From positions 48,352,044 through 48,416,043 of the forward strand of contig NC_071354.1 in NCBI RefSeq assembly GCF_943734655.1: DNA of 64,000 nucleotides, read 5' to 3'. The notes beneath the pieces are model-generated. The model searched no databases. It was given only the letters and a program-made list of their open reading frames with translations, and was not told the origin of the DNA. This document shows positions 33,701 to 44,290 of the stretch, piece after piece (position 1 is the stretch's first letter; the number at the start of each line of letters is the position of its first letter). The position numbers and the translations under genes are program-made. The stretch comes from Sabethes cyaneus. Taxonomy: Eukaryota > Arthropoda > Insecta > Diptera > Culicidae.

Positions 33701-35665
33701 TATTCCAAAAATGTGGAAAAAAGCCAGGGCAATATTTATACCAAAAGCTAATAAAAAAGATAAGTCCTCTCCCAAATCATTCAGACCAATTAGTCTCTCG
33801 TCAATTTTCTTGAAATTAATGGAAAAACTGATCGATGAGTACGTTAAATCTGAAATACTTCCTAAAAATCCACTAACCAAAGAGCAACCACTCCCACCAA
33901 AACACTCTTGAAACAAAAATTGAAAAATCTTTCGTTACCAAAGAAATTCTCTTAGCGTCATTTCTTGATATTGAAGGCGCTTTTGATAATGCATCTTTCC
34001 TATCGATGCAGAATGCCATGAGAAATCGTGACTTCAATGTAAGTATAATCGATTGGGTTGTGGAAATGCTTTCAAACAGGGAAATATCAGCTAATCTTGG
34101 AGACACGGAAGTAAAAGTAATAGCTGTCAAAGGCTGTCCTCAAGGGGGTGTTCTATCCCCTCTTTTGTGGTCTCTAGTAGTCTCGTTAAATTGAAGCATA
34201 AAGGATTTGAAACAATTGGATTTGCGGATGATATTGTTATCATAGTCCGCGGAAAGTACGATACTATCATCTCTCAAAGAATGCAAAGCGCATTAAACTT
34301 CACATTATCATGGTGCAAAGCGAAAACAACAATTGTGCCATTTACTAAAAGACGCAAAATGTCCTTTACTGATTTAAAACTAGGAGACGTTAAGTTGTCT
34401 CTATCTACAGATGTCAAGTATTTGGGCGTTATCTTAGATAAACAACTTTGTTGGAACACGCATATCGAACAACAAACAAGTGAAGAAATAAATGCTTTTT
34501 GGGTCTGTAAAAGAACCTTCAGTAAAAAATGGGGTCTTAAACCAAATATGGTTTACTGGATATACTCAGCAATAGTTAAACCCAGAATCACTTATGCATC
34601 GCTTATCTGGTGGCCGAAAACTAAACAAAAAACGGCTCAAATTAAGTTGAATAAGTTACAAGGGCTTGCTACCATCTCCATAACAGGAGCTATGAGTAGC
34701 ACTTCCTCTAAAGCCTTAGAAGCTCTACTCAATCTTTTTACTTCAATTCATCCAAGCGATCCATGAGGTTTCTCGATGGTGATCTCGTTGGACACATGAG
34801 TATTCTCAAAGATTTTGCATAAATCCCTTAACATTAATGAACGAAGTCCATATGCCTAAGCGTAACTACTTCGATCACAAATGTCGTGTTCTTGATTTTA
34901 CTCGCTCTGATTGGAATGCCAGAGAACCTAAGTTTCGCTCAGGATCACTTGTGTTCTACACAGACGGATCAAGACAAAATAACATGGCAGGTGCTGGTAC
35001 AACAGGCCCAGGGATTAACGTTTCAGTTTTAATGGGAAAACATCCCACTGTATTTTAAGCAGAAATATATGCAATACTAGAGTGTGTATTGATCTGCATA
35101 AAAAGAAACTACAAAAATGCAAACATCTGTATTTGCTCTGTTAGTCAAGCAGCATTGAATGCTTTGAAATCAAAAACTCACACTTCTAAACTGGTGTGGG
35201 AATGCATAAAACTGTTGGAAAAACTTTCCTGTCGCAATATGGTCAACCTCTATTGGGTTCCTGGTCACTGAGGAATCAAAGGGAACGAAACTGCTGATCA
35301 ATTGGCAAAGAAGGGGTCATCCATGCAGTTCATAGGACCCGAACCCTTTTTTGGACTATCTTCATGTGTCCTTAAAACGGAACTTCGGAATTGAGAAAAA
35401 CTAAAGGTACAGTCTAACTGGAATATTACCTCGAATGCCCGGCAATCAAAACGTTTTATAGAGCCAAATGCTCTTCAATCACAAAAACTATTAAACCTTT
35501 CAAAATCCGACTTGAGCACATACACCGGTTTGATAACAGGACATTGTCCTCTCACTCACTGATACGACATGGCATAAATTAAAAGAGGACACACCACAAT
35601 AGATCAAAATAATGGTCGCGGTGGTAAGTCCCCAACACGGGAAAAAAAGCTCTTGCTCTTGGGAA
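33700..35665 (+). pseudogene. LOA/I-type LINE with RT and RNase H, degenerate
   Basis: The RT starts IPKMWKKARAIFIPKANKKD (33705), continues RPISLSSIFLKLMEKLID, LDIEGAFDNASF (33965-34000, first catalytic Asp), GCPQGGVLSPLLW (34130-34170), IGFADDIVIIV (34215-34250, catalytic FADD) and YLGVILDKQLCWNTHI. It passes through a thumb domain with ITYASLIWWPKTKQK. An RNase H domain follows: FYTDGSRQNN near 34955, EIYAILE near 35065, SVSQAALNAL near 35135-35165 (the usual Asp replaced by Val), and NETADQLAKKG near 35285-35315. Frameshifts and stops break it at about 33910, 34195, 35055 and 35270. The tail 35590-35660 (CACAATAGATCAAAATAATG, ending GGGAAAAAAAG) is shared with the SINE at 47.7 kb. Confidence 0.85.
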
Positions 35666-35689
35666 CCAGCATTAGAAGAACTGATTGTA

Positions 35690-35880
35690 TCAAAGATTCC
35701 GACGTGCAAACTATCGTTCCAGCAGTATATTTCAAATATCATACTCATCGGAAAGGCCCCTAGAAATGTAGGTTTTATGTGCCGGATCGTGAAAGATTTC
35801 AGTAACATCTATTGCCTAGAGTATTTATACTGCTCACTGGTGCGATCATCTCCCCAGTTTTGCTGTAGTCACAGTTTACG
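35690..35880 (+). pseudogene. Jockey/CR1-type LINE thumb-domain scrap
   Basis: One frame reads RNVGFMCRIVKDFSNIYCLE and LYCSLVRSSPQFCC. This matches the segment YCLRALYYALVRSSLE of the element at 5690-7830. It is about 190 bp, wedged between two LOA-like remnants. Confidence 0.6.
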
Positions 35881-36578
35881 GACCGCTCATACCCATTGAG
35901 AGAGTTGAGCCAGATGGTTGTAATCCTGTGCCCCAATTCGGTACTACATGGTTAATAAAGCCAATGACCGGTTTGGGATTTAGGCTTCGTACCTGATATA
36001 GAGTAAGAAGAACACTTCCGAAGAAGTTCTGCCTTGATGATGCAAGAGCTCCGCAATTGCAAAGCAGAAACGCGAAACTTTCAGGTTCAGAGTTACAAAA
36101 GCGGCAGATGTCGGATGATACCTTGCCGATATTCTTTAAATTCGGTTTGGTTAGGAGTCCTGTGATTGTGCGTAGTTCACTATGAGTTAAATAGAGTAGT
36201 TTTTTAGCTGCTGGAGGATTTGGGTAGATAAACTGTTTAGCTTGTCTAGAACCCTGTGTTTGATTCAAACGGGATACTATTTCTAGTTTTTCCCATGTCA
36301 GTAATTCACTTTTTACGGCGGTTGTGAAGGTACCCAGGGCCAATGAATCACTGAGCTGATCCTTGGCTTGTTAGGTTGTCAGCAAACCCATTGCCCTCGA
36401 TTTCACAGTGACTGGGCACTCAAAGTAGTAAGACTTTATGTTGACGGGAGAGCTCTTTCAATACTGTGCTGCACACTCAAACTAATTTGGGATTTAAGTG
36501 CCAGTACTGCTGCTTTGCAGTCCATAAAGAAACCGATTTTCGCATACCCGTATTTTCGTCTCAAGTATATTTTAGCAC

Positions 36579-36635
<57 letters not shown>

Positions 36636-36990
36636 CGTATACTTCTACTTGAAAAAGTGCCACTTTTCCAACGAGATGAGTTTTCCTGACCTAAGACCTG
36701 AGTCCGTAGACTTCGGAGCCCGAGATGACCGATTTGGTCACCATCGAGTATAGATGTATTCCTTTACAACCGTAGTGCGTCGTGCTCTGCTTCCTTCTTC
36801 ACATGAAGATGCAAAGGCAGCTAACATAGCATTGCCTTCATGGCTGCAGTAGTTGTTGTATGCAGGGTACAGGAAACTGATGGACAGATCAGGGGCTGAA
36901 CTTTGTTTACTTAGGCCTGGGCTAGCACCTCATTAGCTTTTGGCCACCATATGACTGTAGCATAGGTTATCCTAGGCCGCGCAATAGTAG
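35880..36990 (-). pseudogene. LOA/I-type LINE, C-terminal RT to RNase H, minus strand
   Basis: The minus strand reads RITYATVIWWPKANEVL (near 36965), then the RNase H region with FMDCKAAVLALKS near 36490-36530 (Asp retained here), WVPSHCEIEGNGFADNL near 36390-36440 in shifting frames, and the C-terminal extension with SSDICRFCNSEPESFAFLLC near 36070-36125. A TA dinucleotide run (36585-36633) sits inside the RNase H segment. It is tail-to-tail with the plus-strand LOA-like copy. Confidence 0.8.
36585..36633. repeat. (TA)n microsatellite
   Basis: An almost uninterrupted TA run of about 49 bp within the minus-strand LOA-like remnant. Confidence 0.95.
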
Positions 36991-37210
36991 GGGAATGTCC
37001 CCGGTTATGAAACAGGTTTTGTTTTATGGTCATAGCTTTTGAAAGGATTATTTAATTCCGAATCGTTTTAAAGCATTTGAAAGATTGAAGACTTACATAT
37101 GGTTTTTCTAAAAACAACTTATATTTTTTGCTTGAAACAAAAAGAGATTGGGAGATATAGAATTTTTTGACCAAAAAAAAAGTGTCCCCGGTTGTGAAAC
37201 ACTTCGAAAA
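36990..37210. repeat. Repeat carrying TGTCCCCGGTTNTGAAAC motif twice
   Basis: GGAATGTCCCCGGTTATGAA at about 36992 and AAGTGTCCCCGGTTGTGAA at about 37180 are direct copies about 188 bp apart with AT-rich sequence between. They probably mark a short nonautonomous repeat. No ends are defined. Confidence 0.45.
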
Positions 37211-37760
37211 ATCCCTTAAAGAAAATAAAAATAAAGAAGAAAATAAAGAAATATGAAATGGTAATAAAATATTACATTCATTTATTAACGGAAAACATCT
37301 TAAATGCAAAATAGGGAGATTAGGGGCATAATGAGCACACGGGGCGAAATGGGCATCCCTCTTTTCTACGAAGGTACGCATTTTGTAACATCATGTGGCA
37401 TGCGAAACACTGCTGTAGGTACTACAGTATCAATTTATCAAAAAATGAGTGATCTATACTTTTAAAACACGGAGTTATATTGAAAATCTTAACTAGGTTC
37501 TCAGACGCTGAAAAAAATATAATTTTGGTGCACTACCAAATAAGCTTTTACGATCATTTAAATAGCTTAATCTATCATTAATTACCCTCGGTACGTGCAA
37601 GTGATGTTGCTTGCCGGCCGATTCGCTTTTGGCTTTCGTCAGCTTTTGCCAGCTTCGTACAGGAGCTGGTAAACGTGACCAATCGTTATGTTTGTACAAT
37701 GCCCTTGTCCAGATATGTCAATTGCTATGAACGGTTGTTCTGCTAAGATAGGTGGTAGTT
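37211..37760. other. Unassigned AT-rich sequence with GGGGCATAATGAGCAC motif
   Basis: GGGGCATAATGAGCACACGG and GGGGCGAAATGGGCATCCC are near 37322-37358 and resemble motifs of the insertion at 9279-10416. Otherwise no gene or family is recognised. Confidence 0.4.
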
Positions 37761-37762
37761 TC

Positions 37763-37796
37763 CATACATACATGCATACATACATACATACATAAA
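37763..37796. repeat. (CATA)n microsatellite
   Basis: A short CATA run with one CATG unit, next to a Tc1/mariner terminal repeat. Confidence 0.85.
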
Positions 37797-37805
37797 AAAG
37801 ATGTA

Positions 37806-38600
37806 CAGTGTGACACATATGTATTCGAACAAAAACAAAGTCATATATTTTTGTACATGAACTGCTTATTATCCGTGCTTTTCGGTGTGTTTTTCACCCC
37901 TTTTTTCCCTCTACGCTTCTTACTACTTTTCAACCAATCTAGCTCTAGAGCCGGGAAGTGCGGAGACTAGTTATAATTTGTCCTTGGACAAGAGGCTTCA
38001 TTCGCACCTCGAGCAAGTACCACTCTTATAACTTGCCCTGGCAAGAGGCTTTCATTGTTAGTTAATGCAGAATGTAATAGGAAGGATGTGGAGGGGCCTG
38101 AGAATAAACCCATGCTAAAGTCACTTGACAGCGAATGGCCTGATTCTATTAAGATTCGAACCCACGACCACTCGCTTGTCAAGGCAGACTCGGTAACCTT
38201 GCGGCTACAGGGCCCCCCGAAGAAGAAGAAGAAGTTTTAGAAGTTATTTGCCCATAGATACAGAACGCAACAAACATTCATTATTCTATTGAATCGCCTT
38301 TTGCTCGGATAACACACTTAAAACGCTTTTTAAAGTCATTACATGCGGCACGCACTACTTCCATCGGAATATCATCCCATATCTTGTTGATAACTAATTT
38401 AAATTCGTCCAAATTATGATATTTATTATCCTTGAGCTTCTGCTGCATGTACCGTCATTTACAAAAATCCAGTGGGTTCAAATCAGGAGAACTTGGAGGC
38501 CATTCGTTTTTCGGTATGAAATCCGTCAGATTGGCTTTGCACCACGTCTGCACAAGATGGGAGGAGCTCCATGGTTCTATGTAGAAAGAGAATCGATCAC
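37806..38600 (-). pseudogene. Tc1/mariner transposon, C-terminal transposase and terminal repeat
   Basis: The minus strand reads TWCKANLTDFIPKNEWPPSS near 38485-38555, SPDLNPLDF in register with it, a YMQQKLKDN segment, WDDIPMEVVRAACNDFKKRF near 38310-38370, and RAKGDSIE near 38280. These are the last third of a Tc1/mariner-like transposase including the third catalytic region (SPDLNPxD). The end of the element is marked by ACAGTGTGACACATATGTAT at 37805, which also occurs at 39039 at the start of another copy. A SINE (37955-38222) interrupts the stretch between transposase and end. Stops and frameshifts make it inactive. Confidence 0.75.
37955..38222 (-). mobile_element. tRNA-derived SINE, copy 1
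   Basis: Read on the minus strand it begins GGGGGGCCCTGTAGCCGCAA, continues GACAAGCGAGTGGTCGTGGG and TTCGAATCTTAATAGAAT, and then TGGGTTTATTCTCAGG. GGGTTCGAATC is a pol III B box, and TGTAGCCGCAAGG is in the A-box position. It is homologous to the SINE at 47739. It sits within a Tc1/mariner copy on the same strand and lacks the LINE-like tail of the other copy. Confidence 0.75.
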
Positions 38601-38754
38601 ACTACCATGAACTGGTTTTAAGAAATACTCACGAGCAGAGAAATTACAGCATCATTGGAAGATACGTCAGAGGAAAGCTTCACGCAATGTTACTGAGTGC
38701 TTACTAGGGGGGCCTTATATAAACCCCACAAAAACAGTCATTTACTAGGTGACA

Positions 38755-39015
38755 CAAAACTATTACTTCCCTTATACTGAATGATGTCAGGCTGAGCTTC
38801 AGTAATGAAGTAAAACATCTCGGAATAATTCTCGATAAAAAAATGAACCAGGCTGCCCACCTAGATTATGCGGTTAAGCAAGCAACTTCGGTTTTATCGT
38901 CCATCTGGAACCATCTGCTTATTTACAGATTATCAAAAATGGGGACTGCACATGCTCCGGAACTCCATATCCGGTATCAGGGAAACTATGCCATTAGAAA
39001 AGTGGCCCAACGTTT
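38755..39015 (+). pseudogene. LOA-like LINE RT scrap
   Basis: In one frame: VRLSFSNEVKHLGIILDKKM, then NQAAHLDYAVKQA. This corresponds to VKLSLSTDVKYLGVILDKQL of the LOA-like copy at 33.7-35.7 kb. About 260 bp, no intact domain. Confidence 0.65.
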
Positions 39016-39033
39016 TTAAGCAGAAGTATATGC

Positions 39034-40007
39034 AATATACAGTGTGACACATATATATTCGAACAAAAATCATTTTATGCTTGCAACGGCAACGGCAATT
39101 AAGACAATCAAACTAATATCATGTGCGTCATCATGACTTAAGTCTTACTTGACGTAGTTTCATTTTCGTATTGTGTCTCGTTCGGCATACACGTACCAAT
39201 GTTCGAGTCACGGTCGTTGATAATAAATAAATTCCGAAACGGTGCTGCATGCAGTACTATTTTTCGTAACCTCAAACATCTCGGCATAAAAAGAGGATTT
39301 GCATACTATACAGTAAAAAGGTTTATCGAGACAGGATCTTTTGACAACCGTAAAAAAACCGGATGAAAATAAAGCGTTAGAACTGCAGAGGTCATAAAGG
39401 TTGCTCGAGAGCCAATTTGTCGCAGTTGCGACCGGTCCGCACGGAAAATGGCAGTTGAGCTGAATATCAACAGGGAATCTCTTCGTCGAATTTTGAAACT
39501 GGATCTGGATGTGAAAGCATTCAAAAAACGTAAAATCCATGAATTAACGGAAATAACCAAACAAAAACGGCAGGAAAGCTGCAAACTGCTGCTCCGTCGG
39601 GACGACGATTTCGAGGTGATCTTTTCTGATGAGAAATTGTTTGTTCTTCAAACCCCGCTGCATGCTTAAAATGATCGGTTGCGGTCGGTTTCGATCATCG
39701 ACGTTCTAAAGCATAAACGGAATGTACCACGATACCAAAGTTCATCAGCGGTCATGGTATGGGGAGGCATTTCAAAAAAAAGTAAACTTCCTCTTGTATT
39801 TATTGACAAGGGTGTGAAAGTTAATGCAAAATATTATCTAGAAATGGTCTTAGAACAAAATTTGTTGCCTTACGTTCGGGGAGTGTATGATAAAGAATAT
39901 TATTATTTGAGATTGCTTGATTCTTTTCGGTAAAATGATACTATGTTTGTTTTATGCGTGACGCGTTTCAGCCTACTGCATTCATTCGGACGTGGTGCAA
40001 AGCCAAT
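39034..40007 (+). pseudogene. Tc1/mariner transposon, N-terminal and central transposase
   Basis: A terminal-repeat motif ACAGTGTGACACATATATAT is at 39039. Transposase blocks follow: MAVELNINRESLRRILKLDL (helix-turn-helix end, 39448), FKKRKIHELTE, then IFSDEKLFVLQTPL (39620-39660, first catalytic Asp), a stop at 39667, MVWGGISKKSKLPLVFIDKG (39755-39815), and YYLEMVLEQNLLPYV. The QQDGAPSHT region with the second Asp is destroyed near 39900, and TWCKANLT reappears at 39984-40007. It is complementary in content to the C-terminal piece at 38.25-38.6 kb but in opposite orientation, so they are two different decayed copies of one family. Confidence 0.8.
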
Positions 40008-41600
40008 CTGACCAAGAACCATTTGATGCGAATGGCGTGTTATCGAATGCGCCTTCAATATCAAGAAAAGCACAAAGTGCTGTCTCTTGGCATTTGACCG
40101 ATTTCTCAGTGCAGTGCGGTTTCCATAGACTTACCGTGTTGGTATGCATGATGATTTTCATGCAACGGATAGTTTATTAAAAACTCATTGCGGGTATAGT
40201 TACCCATGATTTTCTCCAAGTTTCAGATGCTTTGAAGTCAGACTTACGGGTCTAAAACCTTAGGCACGGGTTTGTCCTTTTTATCTGCCTTAGATATGAA
40301 GACCATCCTCATTTTCCGCCAATTCTCCGGGATACGTTCCAAAGTGAAACTGGCTCGAAAGAGGTTGATGAGCTCGGACAATATAACACCATCTGCTTTT
40401 GTGTGCAAATGGGTAGAATACCCCCCGGACCTGGAGATTCCATTTGATCGATGACTCCGTAAACAATCGGCATGTAAGCAAAACTAAGTCGTTTTAAACA
40501 TTATGTCACGACCCATTCCGCTGCTGCTAGCTTGTGTTATACGCATCTGTGATCCTACATTGTAGCCCTAGCAATAATTTGGGTTTTATTATGCTCTTAT
40601 GATCGGTCATAAAACTAAAATTGGTCGTGCAAACCACAATAACAGTGTAATAAAACTCCAATTGTTACTTGGGAGGTCACTAGCGGCGATATCCAATTCA
40701 ACTGGAGTTCGTATATTTGTTGTGACAGGAATTACGTGAGGCAATCAGATGTTCCCTAAAGGAAATCCAATTGGATCTTTGTATCGTTGATCCATGGCTC
40801 CTGGGTCAAAACAGTACTCAATTGCTCTTTGGCGAACCTCCGGCTTGGGACACTAGTCGCGCCCTTGGTGTGGTGGAGGTTTACCTGGCTGCAGCGAAAG
40901 CTCATGCTAATTTTCTGGCAGGTGTACAGTTTGAAAACGGTGGTGGCAGGTGACAGGTAGTTGCTGCGTAAACCTCTCGCGAGATTTTCGTGGCGCCCTC
41001 CTAGCAGGGCTGCATTGTTCAGGTGGCGGCGAGGCACTCCCGAAGAGAAGTTCCGCACATTCCGTTCTAAAACCTGCAGAATTACATTGTCTTGGTGGTG
41101 GCGAGGTACTCCCAGAAGGGAACGGTGGAGTTCCGCTCCAACCGTTCTCGACTTTGCAGCAGAGGTTGTGGCGCCCGTGTTGTTCAGATATCTACCAACC
41201 TGTCGCATGCGTACTTTGCTAGACATGTGGGTAGTTTAACTTGAAGCGCTGCTCAGCGATCTGGTTAACCGACTTTTGGTCAACCTTCATCAGCAGTTCA
41301 ACGTCCTTCTGATTCTGAAGGAATCGCCGTGGTTCCGACACTATCCTAGAAGTAGCCAATGAAGTTATGAGCCTTCGGCATGTCCTTCGTGTCGTAGACC
41401 CGTAGTAGTGCCTCTTCCAACTTAACGAGAGTAGATGCCGTTTGCTCCAGCCATTTGATAGTGTTCTGGTTAGAGCAAGCCAGTATCAAGTAGCCGCTCT
41501 TAAATTGGCACTGCTGAACTTGGGCCTAATGTCTGAAGTCTCCTGGTCAACTTTGTGATCCAGAAGAACGGCTAGTCTGAAGCTGATCAGTAGCGAGCAG
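40008..41600 (-). pseudogene. LOA-like LINE with ORF1, endonuclease and RT pieces
   Basis: On the minus strand, 41600-41230 holds ORF1-like pieces (RPKFSSANL, KWLEQTASTLVKLEEALLRV, DMPKAHNFIGYF). 41226-40756 holds a 156-codon frame ending VNLHHTKGATSVPSRRFAKE, LSTVLTQEPWINDTKIQ, the start of an APE-type endonuclease. 40500-40008 holds RT pieces (RIPENWRKMRMVFISKADKK, YQHGKSMETALHCLVT, and a frame-shifted DIEGAFDN). A palindromic MITE (40564-40674) sits between endonuclease and RT. Much of the endonuclease is missing and frames are broken. It belongs to the same family as the copies at 33.7-37.0 kb. Confidence 0.75.
40564..40674. mobile_element. Palindromic MITE, copy D, within a LINE
   Basis: GCCCTAGCAATAATTTGGGT and TTTATTATGCTCTTATGATC at the left mirror CACAATAACAGTGTAATAAA and CCAATTGTTACTTGGGAG at the right. 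Same family as 12813-12923. It splits a minus-strand LOA-like LINE between the endonuclease and RT regions, so it is the younger of the two. Confidence 0.75.
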
Positions 41601-41984
41601 AGAAACGCGTTAATAAGCCGAAGTTATGGCTACGCTGAAAGCATCTACTATTTTCCTGTGTGTGCACTCCGAGGGTGGTTTTGGTGCCAAAGAACCAGCG
41701 CAAGCTCGGTTGCGTGTTCTCTTTTTACTAGGACCTCTGTTGCTGATATTCGACGATGGTAGTAATCTGTAAGACTCGATGTGCAGCTCCGGATGAATCC
41801 ACCACAAATTTACCATGGAGTCATCCGGAGCTGCACGCCGAGCAATAATTCTTAACACTTCTCCTTTATCCTGACTTGTGATAGACAGCTCGGGCCCCGA
41901 TCCAATTTATCATTACCTTGTTTACTCTTGTTAGGGAGCCACAAGCGGCGATTGATCAGCAAAGGTCCATAACTGGCGGAGGTA
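41601..41984. other. Sequence upstream of LOA-like LINE, with a 16-bp palindrome
   Basis: Probably part of or adjacent to the LINE 5' region on the minus strand. The notable structure is GTGCAGCTCCGGATGA at 41781-41796 and its exact reverse complement at 41821-41836. No clear family match for the minus-strand frame at 41610-41858. Confidence 0.4.
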
Positions 41985-42400
41985 ATGAGTTCATTTTCGC
42001 TCGGAATTCTTTGGGCTACGATTCATAATCGAACAATATTCTTCAATCGGCTTTAGCTTCGATGCATTTACCGGCATCTTGGGAACCACAGTGACACCAT
42101 TGGCGTTGTACCGGCGCACTGTTCGGCCCAATTTGAGTAGCAGCTGCTTGTTAAGACGAACCAAAATCATCCTCGTGCTGTTCCAGAAACTACAGTAACC
42201 TCTACTAAAGCTTGTCAAGCTTGTTTTTATTCTTCACTAATCAAACGAAGTGTAAATTTTTTGTTCAGGAATTTGTCTGAAAACAGCCTCACAGTAGCTA
42301 CGTTTCATTATCCACAACGACACAATCGTTCTTGAAACTTCTCAAAGCAGCCCTCTTCCCTTACTATCACATCAGGATTCCTGCTTTTAGAATTACGAGG
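41985..42400 (-). pseudogene. Tc1/mariner-type transposase fragment (copy 2 of 3)
   Basis: The minus strand reads CVVVDNETYCEAVFRQIPEQ near 42270-42330 (equivalent to the first catalytic Asp region DDETYxxADF of related mosquito transposases). After frameshifts it reads LLLKLGRTVRRYNANGVTVV and PKMPVNASKLKPIEEYCSIM near 42020-42120 (third catalytic region). The second Asp region is not preserved. It is homologous to 4285-4500 and 60380-60790. Confidence 0.65.
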
Positions 42401-42765
42401 ATTCCATGAAAGAAGGTAAAGGCGATTTCTTAACCGAGTTATAGATATTCCAACTAGTTCCGACTTTGGAAACCTGGTTCTATAAGCAAGGCATTCGGTA
42501 CGAATTTTCTGCAGAATTCCTCCACACGATTCTCATGCCAGGAACCCAAGCCTCTGTGTGAATCGTTTTTGTTCGTCCGGGTTCTTTACTTTCTGGACAT
42601 ACAAATACCAAACTCGTACCAATTTTGCCTCATCTCTCGAATGATACATTCAATTAAAAGAGTCACCACTTACGAATGAGCTTTAAAATCAGTTACTATT
42701 GTTGTTCTGCCACTTTCTGATTCTATAAACTCTTAACGTAATTTAGGAAAAATTGGATACTTTGA
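42401..42765. other. Unassigned sequence between transposase remnants
   Basis: No domain can be read here. It may contain the rest of the neighbouring transposon. Confidence 0.4.
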
Positions 42766-42769
42766 ATAA

Positions 42770-43290
42770 TAAATGGCAGCTGTTTTGTTGCAAGCTGAAT
42801 TTTTGGCGCACTCTCATTTAGAAAACGCTGAGCTAATGGGAAGACTAGCGTTATTGAAAATGGGATTGTGTCGCTCGGCTACATAGAAAATTTTCTGCAG
42901 GATCTTCTCCAAAAATCATATAAAAAACAACTCATTCAAGATCTGAAGCTAAATGACCTGCTTACGTGTCGAAGTTTTTGATGAATAGACTTAAATCAAC
43001 CTGAAGAGGAATCGCTTTTTTACTGAAAAATTGTATTCAGCGATGAAGCTCATTTCTGGTCGGGCGGATATGCCACCCGACAAAATTGTCGCACTGGGTG
43101 TAATGAGCATCAGCCATAGGCAATTGAAGAATTGCTCATGACTCAGAAACCTCATTGTTTGATGCGATTTATGGACCACAGGAATCATTGGTTCGAACCA
43201 TTGGAGCTTTGTTTATTCCATAGGCAAGCATTGGATCTGGCTGATAACTGGTTTCAACAAGACGGCACTACTTGCAACACGTAATGCGAA
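42770..43290 (+). pseudogene. DDE transposase fragment (Tc-like, DEAHFW type)
   Basis: Plus strand pieces: LLQAEFLAHSHLENAELMGR near 42790-42840. After stops and a frameshift come VFSDEAHFWSGGYATRQNCR near 43032-43093 (first catalytic Asp), a LEL-type central part, and DNWFQQDGTTCNT near 43242-43280 (second catalytic Asp in QQDG). It is a different family from the IFSDEKLF elements at 38-40 kb. At least one in-frame stop and a truncated C-terminus show it is dead. Confidence 0.75.
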
Positions 43291-44290
43291 CAGATCAACC
43301 CATTGATCGTCTGTACAGATTATTTTTTTTACAATTTTAATATGCTTTGTTATCTTTTCTCCTTCATTAATTAGTTATTTCATAGTAAACGCATAATCGG
43401 TCGAGAATAGTTCCGTTTCGGCTCTTCGTTCAATCCGTGGAAACAAAATCAGTACTGAAGGCACAACTATAAAATTGGTAGTAAAATTAACATGTAAAAT
43501 TGTGAAATAGTACCTAACCTGCCAAGAAACTGTATAAAATAGAATAATTGTTTAAATGTTAAGTAAATCATAAAACTATCATAAAATTTATTGTTAAATT
43601 TGATTCCAATGTGTAGAATAGAGAACCAGAAATTAAAAAAAAACGTGCAATTTAAGTTCCAAAAAAACAACAATCAAAACACACGTGCAATCACTCAGAA
43701 GCCGAACCCTCATCCAGCTAAACATCTGTAGGCATAAAAATCTGACTCAACTTTGTACTTTCATAGCAAAACAAAGACTATTTTCACCGGACTGCAGCCC
43801 ACGCAGCCGCAGTCGCCACACACTGTTAATCCAGAGTACAAATTTTTACACTCTTAGCACATCCTCTGCAAAAAACTAGTATTCGAAGTGATACGACATG
43901 TCACTAGCTAGAATAGAATCGACGCAAAAGTGAAACATTACTACCTCAAAAGTAAACTTGTAATACGTTGAAACCAAAGCCGAATAACAAAAGAAAAGGG
44001 AAAGCTATCACAATCCGCGAGACTGAAAACACTTGATGTTTTGCACACACACATAAAACGAAACCCTACTAAAGTACATAGGATAAGTCCCACTGAGCCA
44101 AGATAACAGTGAGCTGGTACACAGGAAAGCGAAAATAAATCTAGACTAATTTAATTAGACAAGTAAAAGGAAGAAGAAAAAAACAGAACATAAACGAAAA
44201 ATTGCTAAGCAACACAAGGACAACCGAGTAAAATAATATCATAAAAACAACTTATAAAAATATAAGCAAATCTTGTTACCTGAGACGAAT
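43291..44290. other. AT-rich sequence, nothing recognised
   Basis: No coding, RNA or repeat signature could be supported. Confidence 0.45.
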
